Made by a program: the position numbers and the translations under genes. The notes under the pieces were generated by a model. It was not told the DNA's origin. It ran no database searches and worked only from the letters and a program-made list of their open reading frames with translations. A stretch of 64,000 bases of DNA, from positions 7,940,001 to 8,004,000 of the forward strand of contig NC_135054.1 of the NCBI RefSeq assembly GCF_051014685.1, given 5' to 3'. Within the stretch, counting starts at the first letter, position 1. Every line of letters begins with the position of its first letter. Shown one piece after another: positions 26,101-38,203 of this stretch. Origin of the DNA: Ptiloglossa arizonensis (lineage: Eukaryota > Arthropoda > Insecta > Hymenoptera > Colletidae).

Positions 26101-29100
26101 CGAGTTTACAGACTAGGGAAACTTCCAGACACTCGCGACAAACTTCGCGAGAGAACGCTCCGAAACCTTTTAGAACCGCGATCATTAAATTCGCGACTTG
26201 TTGCTGAAAGGGTCACTGTCACCGGTCCCTTTCATTTTCAGCTACGATTATTTCCGGAACAAACACCAACGGAAAGCGCGCCTCGTCCATTAATACTGCA
26301 ATTAATGTAATGGACAGAAAAGTGCAGTACACGCAACGAAGAAATAAAGGATCGGGGTTGGGAACGAGACTCAACGTCGAATGCATCGAACGAGAAATTT
26401 CCCAACAATCGTGATCACGATGCAAAATCTTACACAAGTCGCCTTTGGTTCGCGTGAATGCTTCGTTCGCGATATTGGCTCCCCTGACTGCGACTCCTTT
26501 CCCCCCCTACCCTTTCCACATCGAGCGAGTGAAATATATTTTTAACATCGAACAAACAAGCCAGCCAAGGCGGTTCGAACCTTAAGAATGGCTTCGATTG
26601 AAAAATTTGCATAGGGTCGCGGTGAATAACCATCATTGAACACCATAGAAGACCCTCCCCGCATCGCGACCTTTCACCATGACCCATTGGATTCTCCTCT
26701 AATCCGCGCGAAAGGGTCCATCGGCCCTTCCTCTTTTCGCAGACGATCGTTTCAGCGAATCGCAATGGCTTCAAAAGGTTCAAAAGGTAATGCAAGCCGC
26801 TCGAATTTGAACCAGACCACTCGAAGGATTCATCTTCGCTTCCTACCCCTTTTCGCCATTCTATGAAACCCTTTCTCTCGCCTCTTCGGCAATCCACTTA
26901 AGAACATAAAGCTGCTCAGTGGGTGAATGTTTTCCTTCCCGCGATATGGCTTCTAGGATTGGAAATGACAAGTCTGGGAGGTTACGCGTTTGATCGATGG
27001 AACCTCGATGGTTTGCCTCGGTCGTATCATCAACTCGATGGTTATTAATTAAGATTTCTTAAACGATGCGTCGACAACTCACGGTTACAAATATCAAAGT
27101 TCGGTACACCGATCATCGAAGTTTCAACTCTGTACTATATTTAAAAACGGTACAGTATACTGTTAGAAAGAGGGGCTTCAATTTTATCGAGTATATTACG
27201 ATTGCACAGGTGGTCACAATAAATGAATAGATTGCACCAGATACTATTTACGTTTAAGAGTAAAGTTTTCAAAATTAGTTTGGTTAAAAAAATAAGAAAG
27301 TACATTTCATTCTAAAAGATTATTTACCTATAGTACGTGTACACGCTTTGGGTGTACTGTTTTGTTTACATCGGTAAAATTGTTTGATTTTACAATGCAC
27401 TATTCTTTATTATTAATCGCTTTATGTATTTATAATAATTTATAATCGAGTATAGGTTCGATTTTAATGTACTTTTGCAGAACAGTAGTTGAGGTGATCC
27501 CTTCGATGCATGCAAAATATTAGGTGTGGACACTCAAAGGTTTTTAAGATGTGAATAATTAAAATTATACACCCTGATACACAAAAAAGTGTGTCAAAGG
27601 GATCATCTCAACTATCGTTTTACAAAAGCATATTAAACTCGAAGTAGGACAGTTCGTGTCCTTCTCGAATTAAAAATTCTTTCCACGAAGAATATGACGT
27701 CTGATCCAATACTCCCTGACAGATCATTTTTTCTCCAAAGAATAACCAATTTTATCCATATCTATCGTAATTGATTGTCTCGACTTGTACAATCTTCTTC
27801 TCCTTTCTAACATACTCGTCGAAACCGAGATTCCTCAAAAGAGAGCTCTCATCGGAACCCAGACGTAAAATCGTAACCCTACGGTATATTTATTCATACA
27901 TATAACTTACACAATCATCTTATCCAATGGTAGCTAAAATTCTTATTCTCGTTCATCCATCGATGCACATCGTATCTCGCGAAACGTCGAGAATCGTTAT
28001 TTCAAAATATCCAACTAATTGGTAATGTAGACTCGCTTGGATCGTCATTGAACGAGTACGGTAGCCTCATTAAGTGCGGAGAAGAAAGAGTTCGAGATCG
28101 AGTTTCGAGCAAAGGGGAAAACTGCGTCAACCGCGTCTCATTAGTCGTTACAACTGACTTCCAAATAATCCACCGTCTCTGTTCTCATCATCCCGTAAAA
28201 CTATGTCGACATCGAGGCTGGAAAAGGTTCGGGTGAGAGGAGGGAGAGAGCCAGGCTGATAGTTTTCGTCGCGGGACGACTTGTCCCCAGGGAAGTTACT
28301 TGTCCGTTTCGACGGTAACTACATATCGAACCGGGCTTCCGTGCTTTTTCTCTCTCCTCTCCAACGTTTCTTTTTTTTTCTTTTTTTTTGATTCCACGCT
28401 GCCTCGCCAGTGATCGCGGCTGCGAATTATACGTCACGTGGACCATATCTCAAAAGTTTCCCTCTCGCGACGCTCCCCGGAGAAACAACCGGGGGCCATT
28501 CGACCCGGCAACATCCGATCAATCGATGACGGGTACTCTTTTGTAACAATGAAGTCGTACGCCAGCATGCAAATAAAACGGGAGTGAGAAGATGGCACCC
28601 GGATTTTCATCAATTCTTTTTTGCCTCTTCTTGAATCGCGAAGGCTTCGATGGACCCGCCGATGGAATTAACGAGAATTGGGAATTGCGATGAAAATTCG
28701 TGAAATCGAGGAGCCCCGTTTGTTCCCGGTATCCCCCCTTTTGCATTAGCCGACTAATAATATGAAGTTTTTACGAACAGTACGGTCGCATGCGTTCAAG
28801 GAACTAACGGTAACGAGGCGAAACTTTTGCAGTCGAAAGTTATCGAACGAAACTTTTACAGTGGGTCCTCCGTTATGAGAATCCCCGTTATACAAATGTG
28901 CAACAATCCGGCTGCTATTTGCTATCCGGTATTTGAAACATTGTAACAGTTCGAATATGTTCTCGCGGAGTATATCTCTTTTTCTTGAAATTATTCTTCC
29001 ACGAAGGTTGTTACAAGAATTTTATGGGAGTTAAACGCGACGAGAATAAATATTGTACGATTTTTATTAGAAACTTTTCGAACGTTCATGGTACTGGATA

Positions 29101-32100
29101 AATGGTTCGGATGATTAGAGAGATAAATCGAATGCCACGTATGTAGTTGAGTACGTTGGAAAGAATTTTTCAAATTTAACAGTCGAAGGTGTATTATTTC
29201 GTGTTTCCATTTCTGTTGTTATTTGTACCACTTTACTTGGAATATAAAATTATCCATTTTTAGAGAGAAGAGAAGAGTATTTTATTAACCGAAAATTATC
29301 TCTACTGAACTGGAGGTAATTGTATATGCATTGTATATACATCAATATATATTAAAATATAATATAATTAAGACACTTATGCGCGTAAGATAAATGCTGT
29401 TATAAAATTAAATCTCAAGTTATAAAACCTACTCTCAAATCTTCGTTAATTTGAATAATGGAGATTAACGTATATACCTATTCTTCCTATACCTTTACAT
29501 TTTTTGTAGTTGAGATTCTTTTATTTATCTCTCTTTATACGACCAATGAAAATAAACATTATTTTTCTCGATTTTATATGCCTGGTAACGGCATTGAGTT
29601 TGCAATAAATGTAGTAAATCATTTCACGTAAAAACCCATTGAGATAAATAAAGAAACAGGAATATATCTCGTAAAATTGAAACTCGATTTGCTCATCGTT
29701 CTTTCTTCTGTTCTTACTGTTTCACGTTATCGCAACCTGGAGGATTTTATAAACTTTTATTTTCAATCGGTTTAAAACCTTCCACTGCAGCGAGAGATAT
29801 AATCAAACACACTGGAAACGAATCGAGGATAATGCAAACGCAAGATAAATATTAAATATTCTCCGCACGATTATTATTCCCGAACGAAGAATTTTATTAC
29901 GAAGTTATTAATATTCTCCTGTGAAATGGAAATAACGAACTCCATCGAATTAATTAATTATTAGCCGCGTAAAATATGCGCTTCAAAATTATTGTACCAT
30001 TAATTCTTTATACAAACTTTTCAAGTAACTCTATAACCGATTAATGCAATGGTATTGGTATAAAGTGATCGTAAAATTGATTCAATAAATCTTTTCAACG
30101 AGGCTTTTCCAGTAAAAAGCTGTCGTGAAAGCAAGTAATATTCAAAAGAATCGTCGCGAGATATTCAAATGAATCTTTTCCCGTTGTAGCCAGAATAACT
30201 ATTTTCCCGTGGCCTTGAAGACTGAAAGCCAATTTGACCTCCTTCCATTTCTAAACCCCCGTTGTCCTCATTTCAGCCCCCATCCACGCTCAACCGTCTT
30301 ACATCGTAGTCGATTTTCAGTCACGAAGAAAAATGCGATAATGCGTCTGAAGCTTTCCAGGTATTACCCTTCCAAATTGAATTAGTCCCTTCGACCAAGA
30401 GGAAGAAATCGACGTCGTTTATCTTGTTAGGTGGCCGAGTGCACCAGTGGATGATATTAACGATAAGAGATATCGCGAACGACGAGGAGTAAACGACAAA
30501 TAAACAACGTTCGATGCGATCGATGGTTTTCGATTTTCGACGCGTGGCCCTATTATTAATTTTTTCAGGTACGAATTATTCTCTTCGAAACGCAAACAAT
30601 TTTAACCGACGTAGATTCATGATATCGATGTTACGAAAGCGTCTCTGTGTTATATCATTGGGAAATTTAATCGTGAATATTTATTCGCAATTTTAATGGT
30701 TACTCGAAAGAAAAATATTTCAAAATTAGAAACGTAAATACGCGTGCTGGTATTAAACTTAAATTAAACGATTAAATTTCGAGTAATCCCAGAAAAATTT
30801 TTAATTGCAAATTACAGTAAAATGCTCGTTGAAAAACGTTTTTGTGAATAATGAACACTTCTGAATATAGAAATAACAACAGTGAAATTAGTTATTTCAC
30901 GGCGTATAAAAATTAAGTAATTATGTATTGTTATTGATAATAAAAAGAAGAAATTGTTTTTGTAATCAATGATTGCGGCCGAACGAACAATTATGTATTT
31001 TCTGTTCATCGACAATACGAAGAAGTAACGATTTTTGTTTCTTCGTATTGTCAATGACTAATTAACGATTGTTCGTTCACAATTATTGGTGTCATCGTAG
31101 ACATTTGGAAGTAAAAAGAAACCTGTAGTGATACAAACTTTGTATTTGAAAAATAGGAATACGTTTTATTAAAAAATAGAAATGCAAGGAAATGAAAAAG
31201 GTAGTGTCGGTTACGAATGGTAGCCTTCAATTGCAAATAGCTTTGTGTCACAGTCACATATCAAATACCGTTTCATGGTTTCGGTACAGCAATTTTAAAT
31301 CTGGTTCCTCCGGTTTTCAAATATTTCTGCAAAATCTGTCGACCGATGTGAGTCTCGTGTACTCTTCGACTTCGAAGTAAAGTAATTTAGTATGTTTTCA
31401 GTAGCAGTGTGTTTCGTGTGCAGTGCTTTCGCTCTTGAAAAAGCGGAAAACCGAAGGAGAATTTATTCCTGAATGCCAAAATGCTGGTAAATTTTGTACG
31501 TGTGATGCTGGTAAACATTTTACGTTTTTTTTTTTCCTTCGTAAATGAAACTTCCACTGAAAAGAAGCTAGAAAATTAAAATAAAGAAGGTGAATTCGCT
31601 TTTCCATGAAATTTCGGAAAAAATTGAAAGAAGCGGTATTAAAGATTTCGTTAATAATTTAGGATATATACTCTACGCATACCATAACAATAGTGACTCC
31701 GGGGGAGAAACGGAAGGGATGATTGCATTTAGCAAAAATTGCAATTATGTGTGTATAGAAAAATTTAACAAAATGTGTCAAACTCAGGTTTCGACATCTT
31801 CAAAGCGTTTTAAGTTATGAACGGGATAAATGTATGGTATTTATTTAAAATTAGAAGGAACGCAGTGGAATAAAATTGAAATCTTTAAATTATTTCTGCA
31901 AAAATTGTTTACGTATTTCAGTTTCTAGTTTCAATCTTTTTAGCCACAGTCTTTCCAGTTATCTTTGTAAATGTATCCCCCAAAAACTGAACAATTTTTA
32001 AAAAATTTAACCGTTACATGAAACTCTGTCAGAAATCGTTTCCTGCGAAATGAAATTTCAGAACTCTGGAAACTTTATTACTTTTTCCTCGCATTTCTTC

Positions 32101-35100
32101 AGGTTAGTCAGCATATTATTCCTCCAACTGTAAGTGAGCTTTCTTCGTCTTCATTGTTAAAACTGCTTTTTACTAGGACTTCCGGCATTCAATTTCATTC
32201 GAACGAGCCTATTCTTTACGTTTCACCTGGCTACTATACTTGAAGGTATTCCTACTCCACTTTTAATTCCATTGAAATCAAACGTCTGTTTATCAAATAA
32301 GTTCCTTTCGAAGCCCTATCATTTTCAGCGGTGAATCGTCTCCTTTGACCTGTTCGTTTTAGTCTATTCAAATTCCCATCTCTTTATGCTTTTTTAATAA
32401 CCTTAACAAAATGAATCGATTTAATTCAACCCTAGCTCAAAATCTCTCGTGTGGGAGGGGTTTATACAGATAACGCGACGATAATACTTGTTTACAAGGC
32501 TTTGATTCAACGTTATTGCCCCTTCGCACTACCCAAACTATCAAACAACACAATACTGTTTACAAATGTAAAATCGAATAAGTCGATGAACCAATGCAGC
32601 TTTCTTGTATCAATAAGTATCGAATACCTGATTAATGATCAAACAACAGTATTTCCCAGAGCCATCTAAAAACTATTATTTTCCCAATACCAATATTAAC
32701 CACCCAAACTGTCAAACAACACAATACTGTGTTCAAATGTAAAATCGAACAAGTCGATGAACCAATGCAGCTTTCTTGTATCAATAAGTATCGAATACCT
32801 GATTAATGATCAAACAACAGTATTTCCCAGAGCCATCTAAAAACTATTATTTTCCCAATACCAATATTAACCACCCAAACTGTCAAACAACACAATACTG
32901 TGTTCAAATGTAAAATCGAACAAGTCGATGAACCAATGCAGCTTTCTTGTATCAATAAGTATCGAATACCTGATTAATGATCAAACAACAGTATTTCCCA
33001 GAGCCATCTAAAAACTATTATTTTCTCAATACCAATATTAACCACGAATTACGTACTAAATATTGGAGCAACGCGAGTAATACTTCCAGTCGCGTATTCA
33101 ACAATATTTCACCGTGCGAAACAAGGTGGCTGTCAACGATTTCGTGGATGCAATCACTTCTGATAACTCTCGACAACCACCACCCTAATCTCGTTACTTT
33201 AAGCGGCTCCCCCTCGTCGTTCGTCTTTAAACCCATAAAACTGATTCAACGGCTGGACCAAATTGTTCTTCCACTGTATATTTCCACGCGATTAGGCTTG
33301 GCAAGGGAGCTCGAAGGAGGTGCGAGGCCGGGGTGGCGTGGCGCGAAAAGACATCTTTACGAATGTTGCCAGACGAGACCGAGGTCTGACGTAATCTTCG
33401 GAAATGGCGGCTGAAGGAGAACACGAGACACGAACGAAACAGGGGAAAAAAGGGGGATGGTGAACGCTGTATGCGCGTCGGCCTGAGACAACGACCTTTC
33501 GTGCGTGAATGGCTTCGGGTATGCGTTTCCTATAATATATGTAGATACGTGGCGCAGTGGCGTAGTAGAAACGGTCCCGAGGTCGAGGGCCCCACGAGAG
33601 TCGAGAGAAAAGAACAGACTGGTCGCGAGACGTACGTAGAGAACGTGAAGAGGGAGCGGAAACTGAAAGAAAGCATCGGTGATATAACTGGGAATATGAA
33701 AGCATTAATTCTGTCCTCGGGGGAAGAATTAACCACGTAAGACGTGTTCGCTAGTACGGTGAAACGAAATAAAGCTGACTAAAATTTTAATCCCGAATCC
33801 TTCTGTAAATATATCGTTACCGCGCGAAACGGGGAACAGTAGTTCCTGAAATCCCACGAAGAAATGCAATCAAAAACTTCCCTCGACGGGGTTTAATGTT
33901 TCCCAAACTTGTTCACGAAACGACCATTGGCTCGGAATACGTAATTATAGTACAGATTATTTGAAAGAGAAACGGTGGAAACGAAAACCACTGGCGACTC
34001 ACTTTGGAAAGTACACGATTTAAACAATTCGTTCATCCGTGATATCCAAGGCAACTGATTTCTGTACTCGGAGAATCTCGATCAGGTGTTCGAATGTTGG
34101 TAAATAGAGTTAACAAAAATTAGAACGAAATTGTTTATTTTTAAAATTGTATTAATTCCAATGGATCTATGGAATGCAACGACAAGCTTCAGCCAGCATT
34201 TCAAATATTGTAATTCTAAAAGGTTTTGGTTAAAATACTTGGACTTGTTCTTTAATTTTTTTTTTGCTCGATTTAAGAATGCTGACATCGAGGGAAGAAA
34301 TTACCAAAACATCTAGAAGTAATGGAATTAATAACAATTTTCAATACTAATAAAGCTTGGTTTCTCACGAGAAATCACAAGGTTCGAATAAAAATTTCAC
34401 CAAGTTGTACACGGTGTCACTGTAGCCAATTGGATACTCGTAAGGATTTGATTGGTTGCAGTGGTAACTATGATTCGGTGAAATGTTCATTCACAATTTA
34501 TTATTCAAACTTTTCCATACACAATACCTTTTTCTTTTTGCATTGGTTCTTGAAATGTTTCGACAAATGGGTATTTTATTCGCAACTTTGGATATAGTTT
34601 CCATCTCTTGAACACAGTTGAGAAAACAATACGAAAGCAATACTTTTCAACTTTCTATTTGTATACCGTTTCATCGAAGTCGGAGATTGTGTATTAGGCG
34701 ATTTTCCTTGTCAATCGATGTTGATACATAAAAAACGATTTTTTGGACTCTCTTGTCCCAATTTTTTCCACGAAACGAAGAATTAGTACGCCAATCGTGA
34801 AATTATTTATAGAATCGTAACAATGATTAACTTTTTAATACTGAACTTTAAAAGTTTTTAATTTGAGATACTTAATGCCATTTGCTGATGTATAATTTAT
34901 ACAAAATTCAAATACGTAATTGACAATATATGGGAGAAGGTTGTACCGAGCACTTGAAAAGGCTGCGTGCGGCTTTCAGGCAACAGGTTCCCCGCCCCTG
35001 TACTATAGCATTCTATTAAAAAAAGAAAGTTGGACAGCCATTGCTGAATGACTACCGTACAAGAGAGTTTAGCCATTCATCGTACAGTAAGTCCTTGACT

Positions 35101-38100
35101 TTCACGTTTATTTCGTTCTAAAGCTTTCCACGTAAGTCAAGTACCGTGCAAGTTGAATTGTATACACACGATGTATCGCAGGGAGAGAAAGAGATCAGTT
35201 CCGTGTTAAGAAACATGTAGTACCACGAATAAAAGGAATGGGAACATTATCGATGAATGTTACCTTCCGAGTATTTCCCTCTTCCTCTTTAAAATGCATT
35301 TGGTATACAATTTGAATTTCAAAAGTTAATTGAGAGCTAAACAGACCCACGTGTTTTTCTTTTCTCTTTAAAAAAAAAAAATTAAAGGCAACTTTATTCA
35401 ATACCTAACTACATACACGTACAGAAAAGGTATATAACACAATGAGGGGTACAGCCGAGTATATATCGATTCATGTGTGCCCTCGAGGAGAGGACTCGAT
35501 ATATTTATGTACATATTCGACGTATTACACATACTGTATTGTTTATCGACACAAAAACACTCGTTTCGTCAACTTACTCGAGTTTACATTTTAATAAAAT
35601 ATCGTGTAATTCGATAGTCGGTGCAAAAGTTACACAATATAAAAACATTGACGACGACATTGAATCGTCTTTAACCCGAATTTTTATTTACTCTAGAATT
35701 TTCTCACGATGGTGTTTCTTTAGAATGGAATTTTCTTAGGGTAGAGTTTCCTTTACGGTGATATTTTCTTCGCGCTGGACGTGGCAAATAACGATGTAAT
35801 AAAAAAAGAAACAAATGTACAGGTTGTCATCTCTGGAATTCCTTTTCCACGGGAAGAAGGGGGGACTGTAAACCATTCGATATCCGACTGTCCCGGGAAC
35901 AGTGGTTTCCAGAAGCTATAAAACGTAGAGGATCGACGAAGCAAGCAATTACTTTCTGGGTGTCGGTAGCGGAAGTTATCGACCACGGTCACGTAAGAAA
36001 CAATTAGTTCCCTTGAATCCGAGAACGGTCGAGCCGGTCCGCGTTCCCAGTTGGGCGGTTTCCACGTCTACGGGTGGTCGTCGAACAAAGTATGGGTTTA
36101 CTCGATGCGGTGGCTGCAATTTCGCGAGAACTCTCGCGCAATAACGGCCCCCTCTTCCCTCCGACCCTCCCTCTTATTGCCGGAAACATTGTTCTTCGTT
36201 TGCTTCGAAAGACGCGCCGCTGCGAACTGCCGACCATGGGGGACGAAGGGGGATCAAAGGGCTCAATCTTCGGGACTTTAACGTTCGCTGGAAAACGATT
36301 CCGGCGACGACTCGGTGCTACGGAGGATCGCTCATAATGGCCAGGGATCATTGTTGAGAATATTCTCCATAAAGGAGAACAGGATCACGCGACGGGAATA
36401 TATTTCGACGGGCGTGGGCGGGATACGAGCGAAATGTGAACGCTGCATGAGGATAAACAGGTTGAAAGCACGATCTCCTCGTCGCGTATTGTTCCGATTC
36501 CGCTGCGAGTTGTTTGGTAGAAAATGGAAACTGTAAGCTCGGATGGGATGCTAGTCGTAGAAGGGGAAACGGTAACGATTCGGAATATGGAATCGGGATT
36601 AAGAAACCGAGACGCGTAAGAAAATTGTTGAAAACTATATTTTTCGAGATAGTCACGCGATCTATTATCCATCGACTTCGTAGGGTCGAGTGAATTACAA
36701 AAGTGACGTTTTCATATGGTTTCGTGACCTTTGGATGAAGAGATTAAGAGATTAAGAAACTGAGACGCGTAAGAAAATTGTTGAAAATGATATTTTTGGA
36801 GAAAGTCACGCGATCTATTATCCATCGACTTCGTAGGGTCGAGTGAATTACAAAAGTGACGTTTTCATCTGGTTTCGTGACCTTTGGATGAAGAGCGAGA
36901 GTACCCGCTTTCAAGCGACAGAATCGAGATTATGAAACCGAGACGCGTAAGAAAATTGTTGAAAACGATATTTTTGGAGAAAGTCACGCGATCTATTATC
37001 CATCGACTTCATAGGGTCGAGTAAATTACAAATTAGACATTTGTTTCGTCTGGTTTCGTAACCTTTGAATGGACTACGAGAATCCTCGCTTTCAAGCGAT
37101 TGAATCGGAATTAAGAAACCGAGACGTGTAAGAAAATGGTAAAGAATTTCGGAAGCAGTCGATGGAATTCTTTATTCGCAAACTTCTAAATTTGAATAAT
37201 TCACAAATAACACGTTCTCGCCTTGTTTCGTAACCTTTGAACTCGAGTATTCCCCGCTTTGAAGCGACAGATTCGAGATCGTCGACTCACTCGAAAGCGG
37301 GGTAGCGATTTTTATTCCGCGCTGAGGCCAGGATCGTGTACTTCATAAATATAAACAGTGAGGAGATGATTCTGGTTGTCGAATCGGAGGTAAAAAATTA
37401 GCCAACGAAGAGAAAACTTACTGGAAACTTTCTTCCGAAAACATATTTCAATGAAATTTAACCCGTACTGCATACACTACGCCCGTAATGTAAACAAGGT
37501 ATCGTGTTACGCGCGGCGCATTATTCAAAATATTCAGTCGGTTCGTTTAAATACACTTTATTCGCGCGTAGTTGAAAGCGTGCACCACACGAAATAGAAT
37601 TACCGCAAATGTAGCGTGGTCTGCGGCGGGCAGTTTTCCAACTGAACGACGCTAGCGAACGTATTAAAAAGTTTCGAACTAACATTGTACTGTACGACGT
37701 ACGACCAGTGTACGAGCTCAAAGAAACGTTTCAACGAGATAAAATTTCTCAATTAACCGTCGACCTTTCTACACCGGGTGCAGGTACCGCTGTGCCGCGA
37801 CTAGAAGCCTCTTCTCGGCGTGTCTGATCCAAGGTTCGTGGCAGACGTTTCTTCGCGAGATAGGATTTTGAAAACACAGCAGTCGGTATCGTCTCTGTCC
37901 GCGGGGCGAAATCGTAATAACATGTCGTTACGGCTGGAACGAATTTTCACCCTCAAAAGAGACGTCTGCAGGTGCGTAATCTCGCCCCTGAGGCAACAGA
38001 GGGTCGCGGAAGGATCAAAGAGATTTTCATGTGTTTTTAGACGACGAAGAGAAAAAGATACGGAGGGCCAGGACGACTAGAATGCGTCGAAGAGACGGGG

Positions 38101-38159
38101 CAATAGGGAACGAGATCGAGATAAAGGGAGAACGAAGTTAGTGATTAGAGAAAGGGGAA

Positions 38160-38203
<44 letters not shown>

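Noticed and set aside
26565..26590. GGTTCGAACC resembling a tRNA T-loop
   Set aside because: No acceptor stem, D-arm or anticodon arm could be placed around it. No tRNA or rRNA gene was found in the window.
33300..33740. Possible first exon starting at a Kozak-like GGAAATGGCGGCTGAAG
   Set aside because: The frame stops after about 19 codons and no donor was evident; kept only as a G+C-richer patch in the intron.
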